The position numbers and the translations under genes are program-made. This document shows, in pieces, positions 35,395 through 42,855 of a DNA stretch of 64,000 bases. This DNA is from CAYRHN01 sp964424115. Lineage in GTDB: Bacteria > Chloroflexota > Anaerolineae > Anaerolineales > Anaerolineaceae. The notes under the pieces were generated by a model, which saw only the letters and a program-made list of their open reading frames with translations, had not been told where the DNA came from and ran no database searches. Each line of letters begins with the position of its first letter. Position 1 is the first letter of the stretch. The stretch covers positions 1-64,000 of the forward strand of contig CAYRHN010000008.1 of assembly GCA_964424115.1 (NCBI GenBank). Direction: 5' to 3'.

Positions 35395-37755
35395 CTATTC
35401 TCCAGGCAGCTGGATAGTGGAGGGAAGGTCGGGAATTGCCTTGATCACCTCGGCGGTGATCTCTCCGGCGCGCTGCGGATTGCCGAGGGTGAGATACCAC
35501 TGCGATAATTGTACCATACGCTCCCCCCAGGCATCTGTCAGAAGGATATGCAGAAATTGTGGAACAAAATCGGATTGCATGGACGGACGGCGAAAAGCAA
35601 TCGGGAAATAGACCGTCCCGCCGGGAGCACCCGGGCCAAACAAGCCGGGATGGTTCAGCGCGTACCACGCCTGCTCCCCGTAACCCACTGCCGCAGCCAG
35701 ATTCCCCTCTTGGGCGGCTGCCTCGGCGCGCAACCAGAACATTTCCAGCCGATCGCGGGCGTCGCTGAAGTAGACCAGGTCGGCTTGCTGCAACAACCGT
35801 TCGGCCTCCGCCAGACGGTCATCCTGCAGGTAGGCTTTTCCCAGCTGGATATATGAACCTGCCAGGGAAGGATTGGCCGCCAGGGCAGACTCCAATTCAG
35901 TAATGGTTGGCTGGGTTTGCGGCTCCCGCGTGGAATCCCAGGACTGGGCTGCCGCACTGCGCTGCCCGGTGGAACGCCAGAAATAGGCTTCACGCCAGTC
36001 TGGGCGTAAATCCAGCGCCTGGCGGTAGGCAGCCTGGGCAGCCTCTCCATCTCCCTCCGCTTCCGCAGCCTGGCCTGCCCCCAGCCAATATTCAGCCACT
36101 TCCGTATCCTGGGCAGCAGCGCGCTCAAAAGCCAACCGGGCATTCGTGAGGTAACCCTCGGATAGATAGACTGCGCCCAGGTTAGCCCAATTCAACGACC
36201 AATCCGGGTCGAGAGCAACCGCTTGTTGAAAATCATTCGCGGCCTGGGTCAGATCCCCGGCGTTGGCCTGCGCCAGTCCGGCCTGCACCCAGGGAACCAC
36301 CAGCCAGGGATCCCTTGCAGCGGCTTCCTGCAGCAGCGGGGCAGCCTGATCCCATTCACCAGCATCCGCCAGGGATTCCCCGCGCGCCAATGGATCCAAC
36401 ACCCACAGGTTGAGCCACAGGGCAGCCACCAACAAAAGCACCCACCAGGGTCGGCGCAGGATTGAGGATTGGCGATTTACAATTGATGATTGGGGGTTCA
36501 TTCGGGGTTCACCCAGCGCCAGGCCAAGGAAAAGCAGCATGGCCCACAATCCCAGCGGCTCGTGGTGATAGCTATCAAAAAAACCTTGAATGGTAAACGC
36601 CAGCAGAATCGCCAGCGCCGCGGCTACGATCGGGCGGCGGACTGCCTCAGCTGTCTGAAGGCGTTTCCACAAAAGGCGCAGGGTATTCCACCACAGCCAG
36701 GCAAAGGCCAGAGTGAGCAGCAAGCCGCCCTCAGCCAGCAGGTTCAGCAAGGTGCTGTGCGCATGGGGGAAGAAGCCCTTTGGCGGCACCGAATAGGCCT
36801 GCAGCCACAAAGACCCAAAGGTGTAAGGCCCGTTGCCCCACAGCGGAGAATGCAAAAATGCCTTCCACGCCACAGGCCAATATTCACTGCGCGCATCCGC
36901 AACCGACGCATGGGTGGGATGGACAGTTTGTTGGTAGAGGAAATACCCGCCCACAGCCAGAACCGCCAGCAACACAACGGCCAGCACAACAGCCAGCGGC
37001 CAGCGCGCCCGCAGCCAGCGCCAGATCGATCGCCCATTCAGCTGTCGCTCACGGGCGAACCAATACAACAGGAACAACCCGCCCAGCCCAATCCCCAGCC
37101 AGGATGCCCGTGAGGAGGCCAGATAGGACAACCCGCCGAACAATCCCCCCAGCAACAGCATGCCAATTCGTTCGACCCATTTCCGCGCCGCCAGGAAGAA
37201 AGCTGCGGCAGCCAGGATGAAGGGATTGAGAAAAATGGCGATCAGGTTCGGCACCGGCAAACGGTAGACGATATCCGGGAAGGAACTGCCCGCCGAAGCA
37301 GCCTGCCATTGCTGGTACCAGCCAACCACCTCCACCCACAACAGACAGGCTACCACCGCCCCAGCCAGCAGCCAGGCGCGCGCCATATGCTGTGCCGGCC
37401 ATCCCTGGCGAACCAGGTCCGCCGAGAGGCTGAAGAGCAGCAAGGCAAAGAGCAAGAAAACCAGATCACCCAACGAGCGGCGCGGATCTGTGGAAGTGAG
37501 CGATGTGATCAGGTAGGCGGCAATGTAGATCAGCACCGGTTTGCCGAGCGGCATGCTGGCACTGGCGTCCCTGCCTAACCACAACCAGGCCAATGCAATC
37601 AGACTGACCCCCACGGTCACCGTGGTCAGCGTCTCAATGCTGGTGAAATCGTCGGTGGTGTTGAAGAAGACAAAGAGGAACGAATACACCAACAACAGCA
37701 GCAAGGTGCGCAGCAAGAAACGCCAATCCACAGGTCGGGGGGTAGCCTTTTGCAT
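35395..37755 (-). CDS. O-antigen ligase-like membrane protein with C-terminal TPR repeats
   Basis: 786 residues. About twelve hydrophobic helices fill the first 450 residues, and a Wzy_C-like large external loop ends in FPHAHSTLLNLLAEGGLL, the motif of O-antigen ligases and protein O-oligosaccharyltransferases. From about residue 470 to the end are several TPR-like helical pairs (WVQAGLAQANAGDLTQAANDF, WANLGAVYLSEGYLTNARLAF, YIQLGKAYLQDDRLAEAERLL). In a monoderm it would join the glycan to a cell-wall or protein acceptor rather than to lipid A; this is inferred. Confidence 0.88.
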   Translation of the reverse strand: MQKATPRPVDWRFLLRTLLLLLVYSFLFVFFNTTDDFTSIETLTTVTVGVSLIALAWLWLGRDASASMPLGKPVLIYIAAYLITSLTSTDPRRSLGDLVFLLFALLLFSLSADLVRQGWPAQHMARAWLLAGAVVACLLWVEVVGWYQQWQAASAGSSFPDIVYRLPVPNLIAIFLNPFILAAAAFFLAARKWVERIGMLLLGGLFGGLSYLASSRASWLGIGLGGLFLLYWFARERQLNGRSIWRWLRARWPLAVVLAVVLLAVLAVGGYFLYQQTVHPTHASVADARSEYWPVAWKAFLHSPLWGNGPYTFGSLWLQAYSVPPKGFFPHAHSTLLNLLAEGGLLLTLAFAWLWWNTLRLLWKRLQTAEAVRRPIVAAALAILLAFTIQGFFDSYHHEPLGLWAMLLFLGLALGEPRMNPQSSIVNRQSSILRRPWWVLLLVAALWLNLWVLDPLARGESLADAGEWDQAAPLLQEAAARDPWLVVPWVQAGLAQANAGDLTQAANDFQQAVALDPDWSLNWANLGAVYLSEGYLTNARLAFERAAAQDTEVAEYWLGAGQAAEAEGDGEAAQAAYRQALDLRPDWREAYFWRSTGQRSAAAQSWDSTREPQTQPTITELESALAANPSLAGSYIQLGKAYLQDDRLAEAERLLQQADLVYFSDARDRLEMFWLRAEAAAQEGNLAAAVGYGEQAWYALNHPGLFGPGAPGGTVYFPIAFRRPSMQSDFVPQFLHILLTDAWGERMVQLSQWYLTLGNPQRAGEITAEVIKAIPDLPSTIQLPGE

Positions 37756-37761
37756 TTTATC

Positions 37762-38958
37762 TTAGGGCAGCCAATGTTCGAACTTCCATACGTTTTCCTG
37801 CTGGTCGATCTTGGAATTGCTTCCAATCACGGAATACAGCGTGGTGCCCGGTTTGTAGGGGAAAGGATTCCCATCGGCGTCAACCAGGGTGAGGACGCTG
37901 CTGTCTGAAGCGCGCTTCCATTTGGCTTCGTACCCCTGCCCATCGCGCATCACGTAGGCTTCGCCTTCACCCAGCAGACTCATGGTGAAGATCTCGCGGT
38001 TATCAGAGCTTGGCACGCGGTCATAGCGGACAATGATCACCACCAGGTTATCAAAGGCCAACTGCTCGCCGGTAACGCGGTCGGTCAATGGGGCATATTC
38101 CGCGCTCTGGCGGTCCATATCCTCCTTGGTCTCGGAGAAACGCAAATAACGGCCCGTTTGGGCATCATAATCGTAGCGGTTATAGGCGGAACCAGAGAAG
38201 CGGATGAACATCTGGTTGACCGGCACGCCGCCCGCGGGCGCTTCCAGCTTGAAATACATGCCGTCCAGGTTTTGCTGGGAATTATCCACCCCCATGCTCT
38301 TCAAGTAATCGTTGAGCGTGGTCAGGTTGAGGATCTCGAAATTGGAGCCGTTTGGATCTTCTCGGCAAATGGTAGGGCAGGAAAGGCCGCCACGTTCCAA
38401 TACCAGTCGGTTGCCAAAATCAGAATACAAGAAAGCTGAGTACAATTCTGCATAAGCGGAGCCAAAAACGAAGACGCTCTTGTACATCCGCACCACGTTG
38501 AAATCAAACCAACGCCCGGAGCGAATGGGGCCAACCTTCTCTGAATTCTTGCCGTAGAACACCGCAGCAAAGCGAGTGGTCCCATATTCCGTATAGTATT
38601 CGTAGATCACATCCGCGTAAGAAAGCCCCCATTGCGGGCGGTCGCTGCGCGGCAGGTTTTCCACTTTCACCACCACGGGGCGGCGGTTAAGGATGGCCGG
38701 ATCGTCAACAGTCAAACCGGTCAGCGGGTCCACATTTGTAGGGAACCCGGTGGGGCCTAATCCCTCAGGTGGGTAGAGCGGGGTAGGTGTGGCGGTGGGT
38801 GTGCTGGTGGCGGTGGCCGTGGGCGGCAGCGGCGTGGCGGTGGGCGGCACGGGAGTGGCGGTGTCTGTCGCAGTGGGCGGCAGGGGTGTGGCGGTGGCAG
38901 CAGGCGCACAAGCCGAGAGGATAACAACCAGGAATATCAACCATGCAATGCGTTTCAT
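37762..38958 (-). CDS. DUF3048 lipoprotein
   Basis: About 398 residues; lipobox LSAC and a long PTATP-type stalk, then a DUF3048 (YerB-like) domain: FPTNVDPLTGL, RRPVVVKVENLPRSDRPQWGLSYADVIYEY and KVGPIRSGRWFD. YerB-type proteins are surface lipoproteins of unknown function. Three ATGs in a row (38964, 38961, 38958) follow AAAGGA; the third has the best spacing. It is the first gene of the glycan-locus transcription unit, 7 bp before the ligase. Confidence 0.88.
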   Translation of the reverse strand: MKRIAWLIFLVVILSACAPAATATPLPPTATDTATPVPPTATPLPPTATATSTPTATPTPLYPPEGLGPTGFPTNVDPLTGLTVDDPAILNRRPVVVKVENLPRSDRPQWGLSYADVIYEYYTEYGTTRFAAVFYGKNSEKVGPIRSGRWFDFNVVRMYKSVFVFGSAYAELYSAFLYSDFGNRLVLERGGLSCPTICREDPNGSNFEILNLTTLNDYLKSMGVDNSQQNLDGMYFKLEAPAGGVPVNQMFIRFSGSAYNRYDYDAQTGRYLRFSETKEDMDRQSAEYAPLTDRVTGEQLAFDNLVVIIVRYDRVPSSDNREIFTMSLLGEGEAYVMRDGQGYEAKWKRASDSSVLTLVDADGNPFPYKPGTTLYSVIGSNSKIDQQENVWKFEHWLP

Positions 38959-39106
38959 CATCATTTCCTTTTAGTCTGGTAAAGTTCCCCGGAAAGGGAA
39001 TATGTACCGGGGTCATCATACCCCAAAACGAAGGGGAATGGAAGAATCTTGAATATCCTTTATTCTCATCTGGAGAGAAAAGGAATATTCAAGATCCCAT
39101 CGGACG

Positions 39107-39118
39107 TATAATTATCCT
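39107..39118 (+). promoter_or_regulatory. -10 box abutting DUF2085 start (leaderless transcript)
   Basis: TATAAT at 39107-39112 is only 6 nt from the ATG at 39119 and there is no ribosome binding site, so transcription would start at or near the A of the start codon. No good -35 hexamer was found. Confidence 0.5.
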
Positions 39119-39925
39119 ATGGACGATGAAATAGTCCCGATTGTTCCCCGCTGGCTAAAGGTTGGCCTGCCTGCCGCTGCGCTGGCGCTGCTGGTCACCT
39201 GGCTGGTGCTCACCCCCGACGGGCTACTGGGCAAAATGGATGCCATCGGCTGCGCAGTTTGCCACCGTATTGAAGAGCGTTCCTTCTTCCTGGGAGACCG
39301 CCCGCTGCCGCTTTGCGCACGCTGCACCGGTCTCTTTCTGGGTGCCTTGATCGGGTTGGCGTATCAAAATGCTCTTAACCATCGTACAGGGTTTCCTCCC
39401 CGCCGCTATCTGCTCCTCTTCGGGGCTTTCCTACTTTTCTACGGTTTTGACGGGATCAACTCTTATCTCAGTTTACTTGCGCCTGCGCTTTACACCCCCA
39501 GCAATGCGCTGCGCCTGTCCAGCGGGCTGCTTTTGGGAATTTCCGTCTCGGCTTTGCTGTTGCCGGTTTTGCGGCAGGCGCTGCTGACGGTGGATGATCC
39601 CCGGCCCATCCTGAGTTCATGGAAACACCTGGCGGCCATGTTGGGGATTGCCGCAGCCGCCTTTATGCTAATCTATTCTGGCAATCCCTTTTTCCTCTAT
39701 CCCCTGGCGATATTGAGTGCGCTGAGTGTGTGGGGCTTGCTGGGTTCGGCGTACACGGTCATTCTCCAGGTGATCCTGCCCAGGGCCGTCACCTATCCCA
39801 CACTCCGCTCGGCCTGGCTGCCGCTGCTGGGTGGCTTCTCCATCGCTCTGGTCCAGATCCTGGCCACCGACCTGATCCGCCTGGCCCTGACCGGCAATTG
39901 GAACGGCCTGATCATATCGTTATAG
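39119..39925 (+). CDS. DUF2085 membrane protein
   Basis: 268 residues. About seven hydrophobic helices. After the first one is the DUF2085 signature with paired cysteines: IGCAVCHRIEERSFFLGDRPLPLCARCTG. The CxxC pairs suggest metal or redox binding near the membrane, but the function of the family is unknown. It is divergent from the glycan locus and is followed by a 460 bp stretch that holds a structured RNA. Confidence 0.88.
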   Translation: MDDEIVPIVPRWLKVGLPAAALALLVTWLVLTPDGLLGKMDAIGCAVCHRIEERSFFLGDRPLPLCARCTGLFLGALIGLAYQNALNHRTGFPPRRYLLLFGAFLLFYGFDGINSYLSLLAPALYTPSNALRLSSGLLLGISVSALLLPVLRQALLTVDDPRPILSSWKHLAAMLGIAAAAFMLIYSGNPFFLYPLAILSALSVWGLLGSAYTVILQVILPRAVTYPTLRSAWLPLLGGFSIALVQILATDLIRLALTGNWNGLIISL

Positions 39926-39958
39926 TTCGTTCCACTGAAAAAATTCTTAAACTGGGGC

Positions 39959-39987
39959 TTGAAATTCGCCTCAAATCGTGCTAATAT
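39959..39987 (+). promoter_or_regulatory. Sigma70-type promoter for structured RNA
   Basis: TTGAAA (39959-39964), a 17-nt spacer and TAATAT (39982-39987) form a near-consensus promoter. The start site is predicted near 39,994. The next 400 bp contain no credible gene. Confidence 0.75.
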
Positions 39988-39993
39988 ACCTCC

Positions 39994-40360
39994 CAACGAG
40001 GGCGGTGGAACAACAGAATAACAAGAGAAATAGCGGCTGGATCTCAGTTATGAGATCACGAGGTGGAGGTTCTTCCCTGCGAGGGGAATGCTAACCCGCA
40101 ATTTTATGAGAGCGGGAAAAATCGGATCGATCAGCGGATGCCTCTGGAGCCTGGTCACGGGCTTCTTTCTCCTTCCGAAAAAGGGTTGCGTCAAACCCCC
40201 TGGCAACAGGGAAACAAAACGCTCCCGGTGATTTCCAGGCCTGCGCCCGCGCTGCGCTCAGGCGTGGGAGTATCCAGAGGAAGGCATTTGCCAATCCGGT
40301 TCCATATTCCCACCCCGGTGGGAATCTCCTCCCAAAGGCATGCCGAGCATGTCTTTTTTA
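39994..40360 (+). ncRNA. Predicted structured RNA of about 370 nt ending in a terminator
   Basis: Between a good promoter and an intrinsic terminator this segment has many clean helices and no credible ORF. Examples: GATCTCA/TGAGATC (40040-40057); TTCCCT-GCGA-GGGGAA with a GNRA loop (40073-40088); CCCGC/GCGGG (40095-40116); a long-range pair CCTCTGGA/TCCAGAGG (40141-40148 with 40273-40280) stacked on GCCTGG/CCAGGC (40149-40154 with 40235-40240); CCCTG-GCAA-CAGGG with another GNRA loop (40198-40211); and ATTCCCAC/GTGGGAAT (40306-40325). I could not match it to RNase P, tmRNA, SRP RNA or a riboswitch I know. It may be a stand-alone RNA or an attenuating leader for the peptide gene just downstream. 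Confidence 0.65.
40337..40359 (+). terminator. Intrinsic terminator of the structured RNA
   Basis: GGCATGC-CGA-GCATGTC hairpin (one G-U pair) followed by TTTTTT. It ends 16 nt before the ribosome binding site of the 42-codon gene, so any read-through is what would express that gene. Confidence 0.8.
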
Positions 40361-40388
40361 TTTCCTCAAATTATGAAAGGAGTAAGCC

Positions 40389-40517
40389 ATGAAAGAGGAA
40401 ACCAAAACCACCCCAACCAAACACGAAGAGAGCAAATCCAATTGCTCCATTAAAGCCTTACTGGATCGCGAAACCGTGGATGAACTGCTCTCCGCCAAAG
40501 TCACCACTGGCGGATAA
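40389..40517 (+). CDS. 42-residue peptide ending in Gly-Gly
   Basis: Too short for routine ORF calling but well formed: AAAGGAG at 40376-40382, 6 nt spacing, ATG, 42 codons, TAA. The N-terminal half is charged and Lys/Glu/Thr-rich (KEETKTTPTKHEESKS), probably unstructured. The C-terminal half is a likely amphipathic helix (SIKALLDRETVDELLSAKV) followed by TTGG-stop. The helix plus Gly-Gly resembles a double-glycine leader without a core, or a small Gly-Gly-ended modifier; neither is proven. It lies between the terminator of the structured RNA and a papain-like peptidase gene (69 bp downstream). Confidence 0.7.
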   Translation: MKEETKTTPTKHEESKSNCSIKALLDRETVDELLSAKVTTGG

Positions 40518-40585
40518 GTATCGGACTTAGAATAAGACAGGGGTTGATCCACGCAACTCCTCGGTATGCTATACTAACCATACCT

Positions 40586-41215
40586 ATGGAAGCGATCTAC
40601 TGGTGTGGAAAGGCCGAAGCGGAACTGGCGCGCTACCAGCAAGCCCAGGTGGGTAACACCTGCGCCGCCCATGCTGTCAGCGCCGGGATCAACCTCGCTT
40701 TTGGATGTACGTTGGACGGGCGGAAGATAGGCCGTCAGGCCTATGCAAAGTGGTGGCGAGGCTGGGCCAACCCGCTGCGAGCAGGTATCCCGCCTTATGC
40801 CCAGATCAACCTGCTCAACTATCTGCGCAAGGCGAACAGCCTCAACCTCGAAACACGCCATTACAGTTGGAACCCGGAGCGGTGGCGCGAGGCGCTGGCG
40901 CAGCCAGATCGTCTGCTGTTGATCACCTTCTACTGGCTGGCGCGCCCAGCCCCGCTGGCGGGCTGGTTAAAAAATTGGCCCCACCCGCACATCACCTATG
41001 GGCCCGGGGATGACGATCAAACCCAAACCAACGGGGTTTTCATCACCGGTCATACCATGCTGCTGGCCGCCTGCGACCCGCAGCACCTCACCCGCGGCGG
41101 AAAACCCCGTCCGTGGGGATTCATCAATTCCTGGATCAGCGGGGGCAAATACCTGTACTGGATGGCCGACGAAGACCTGCGCTTTCCCAGGCAAGCAGTT
41201 CAGATATTATTTTAG
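40586..41215 (+). CDS. Papain-like cysteine peptidase domain protein
   Basis: 209 residues from ATG 40586. The arrangement of a papain-fold peptidase is visible: QVGNTCAAHAVSAGIN with the probable nucleophile Cys26, a His in FITGHTMLLAACDP and the Asn of WGFINSWISGGKYLYW, which mirrors the NSWG region of C1 enzymes. There is no signal peptide, so it is cytoplasmic. No ribosome binding site precedes the ATG; TATACT at 40570-40575 suggests an own promoter and a nearly leaderless mRNA. It could process the Gly-Gly peptide encoded just upstream; this is inferred from proximity and fold. Its 3' end overlaps the convergent esterase gene by 9 nt. Confidence 0.72.
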   Translation: MEAIYWCGKAEAELARYQQAQVGNTCAAHAVSAGINLAFGCTLDGRKIGRQAYAKWWRGWANPLRAGIPPYAQINLLNYLRKANSLNLETRHYSWNPERWREALAQPDRLLLITFYWLARPAPLAGWLKNWPHPHITYGPGDDDQTQTNGVFITGHTMLLAACDPQHLTRGGKPRPWGFINSWISGGKYLYWMADEDLRFPRQAVQILF

Positions 41216-41959
41216 GGGCAGCCAATCCAGAACGCGCTGGATCTGGCGGTCCCAATGGCCCCAGGAATGGTCGCCGGAACTTTCTTCGTAGGTCAGTTTC
41301 AACCGATACTTGCGCGCGTGTTCGCGAAAGCGCAAGTTATCTTCGTACAGGAAATCCTCCGTGCCACACCACTGGTAGAGAGGCATATCTTTCCAGGGTG
41401 AAGCTGCCAACTGCTCCACCAGCCAGAAAAGGTCCCGGTCAGAGCCTTTCACTCCCTGCGGATCGCCAAAGATGTTGGCCGCCTCCTGGCGCCAATCCAG
41501 GTCCTCATCTCCCAGCCGTGCTACCATATCCAGGGCGCCAGAAAGGCTGGCCGCGGCAGCGAAGCGTTCCGGCAGGTTCATTCCCAGCTTGAAAGCGCCG
41601 TACCCCCCCATGGACAATCCAGCCAGGTAACTCTCCTCCCGTTTATCAGAAAGCGGGAAGAAGGCGCAGGCCAGTTCGGGTAATTCCTGGCTGATAAAGG
41701 TCCAGTAGCGCAGTCCGTGAGTCATGTCGTTGTAAAAACTGCGCCCAACCTCGGGCATCACCACCGCAAGGTCGCGCCCTTCGACATAGCGTTCAATGGA
41801 CGTGCGCCGCTGCCAAATGGTGTGGTCGTCCGAGAGGCCGTGGAGCAAATACAGCACTGGATAACGCCGACCTTTGAGCGGAAAATTCGGCAAAATCACG
41901 TTCATTGCCATTTCCAGTTCCAGCACCTGAGAGCGGAAGTGTAATTCGATCAACGCCAT
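41207..41959 (-). CDS. Esterase (PF00756 / esterase D type)
   Basis: About 250 residues, alpha/beta hydrolase. YLLHGLSDDHTIWQRRT provides the oxyanion loop, YLAGLSMGGYGAFKLG the nucleophile Ser (GLSMGG), and GDHSWGHWD the catalytic His. Family members cleave acyl esters, including acetyl or feruloyl groups on polysaccharides and S-formylglutathione. ATG 41959 has GGAGAAGGA upstream and is preferred to the longer frame. The neighbouring aldolase and glycosidase genes favour a carbohydrate substrate. Confidence 0.87.
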   Translation of the reverse strand: MALIELHFRSQVLELEMAMNVILPNFPLKGRRYPVLYLLHGLSDDHTIWQRRTSIERYVEGRDLAVVMPEVGRSFYNDMTHGLRYWTFISQELPELACAFFPLSDKREESYLAGLSMGGYGAFKLGMNLPERFAAAASLSGALDMVARLGDEDLDWRQEAANIFGDPQGVKGSDRDLFWLVEQLAASPWKDMPLYQWCGTEDFLYEDNLRFREHARKYRLKLTYEESSGDHSWGHWDRQIQRVLDWLPLK

Positions 41960-42048
41960 AGTATTCCTTCTCCATTTCAAAGATCAGGATCGCAAAGTCC
42001 TGGAAGAACAATAAAACTTGGCCTCTTTGCGACCTGGTGGTTAGATTC

Positions 42049-42855
42049 CTAGTGAGACCCAAACGCAGCCGCGATGCGGCGGGATTCCTCCTCACTCAAC
42101 CCATCCGCCGGCTCGCCGCAGGAGAGATTGAGCACCTCATAACGGGCAGCCGTTTCAGCATATTCCACCCGGTCGCAGGCGCGTAGGATGGATTGGTCGG
42201 AACGCGCCATCACCCCATGCTTGCACCACACCACCAGCGGATGCGTGCGCAGGCTTTCGATATTGGCGGCCATCAATTCCGCTGATCCGGGCAGTTGGAA
42301 GGGCAGCACACCCAATCCACCGGCGAGGCTGATGACCATTTCCGGCTGCCAGCGCATCAAGCGCTGGTTCAAGAAGGGTTCGTCACGGTAACGCGGAATG
42401 TGGCTGAGATAGGTCAGATGTACGGGTTGAGCATGCACGATAGCATGAAAATTTCCCTTGCTGCGCGAAAGCTGGTCGCAATGCACGCCAAAATGCGAGT
42501 TGAATTCCGAGGTCAGGCGGGTGAAAGCGCACTGCGGAGCTGTGCGTAGCAGCCCGGTCATACCGCCGGGCAACACGGTCAGCGCCCCCAGATTGGCAGC
42601 CGGATTATTGTAAATGTCGCGCAAGCGGCAGCCCGATCCGGAGACCAGGAAAGTCCCGCCCACCAGAAATTCCGCCGGCTGCTGCAGAGGCACCTGCTTG
42701 GAAATCGGGAAGAAATGATCCAAGGCCAGCTGCCAACCGATATAAACCGAGAGATTACCCGCCGCGCCCTCGCTGGCGTCGATCTCGCACATGCGCCGGC
42801 CGGCTTCCCCCATCTCTTTCAGGATCGCATCAAGCTCCATAGGTTCGTTCATCAT
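42049..42855 (-). CDS. Class II aldolase, RhaD-like (rhamnulose-1-phosphate aldolase family)
   Basis: 268 residues, close in length to RhaD. Family features: EGAAGNLSVY near the start, LVSGSGCRLRDI with DPAANL-like NPAANLGAL, zinc-binding HAQPVHLT and the later WCKHGVMAR. The enzyme would split a ketose-1-phosphate to dihydroxyacetone phosphate and an aldehyde. It overlaps the 3' end of the GH1 gene by 26 nt, so the two are cotranscribed. The exact sugar is not fixed by sequence. Confidence 0.85.
   Translation of the reverse strand: MMNEPMELDAILKEMGEAGRRMCEIDASEGAAGNLSVYIGWQLALDHFFPISKQVPLQQPAEFLVGGTFLVSGSGCRLRDIYNNPAANLGALTVLPGGMTGLLRTAPQCAFTRLTSEFNSHFGVHCDQLSRSKGNFHAIVHAQPVHLTYLSHIPRYRDEPFLNQRLMRWQPEMVISLAGGLGVLPFQLPGSAELMAANIESLRTHPLVVWCKHGVMARSDQSILRACDRVEYAETAARYEVLNLSCGEPADGLSEEESRRIAAAFGSH

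Noticed and set aside
38765..38905. CRISPR-like or tandem repeat array
   Set aside because: The repeats encode the Pro/Thr stalk of the DUF3048 lipoprotein; there are no unique spacers of constant length.
39994..40360. Identity as RNase P RNA or tmRNA
   Set aside because: The length would fit, but the conserved cores (GAAAGTCC-type and tRNA-like 3' end) are not there.
40063..40392. A 109-codon ORF in the structured RNA region
   Set aside because: Lacks a ribosome binding site, has no protein-like pattern, runs through the terminator and overlaps the start of the 42-codon gene.
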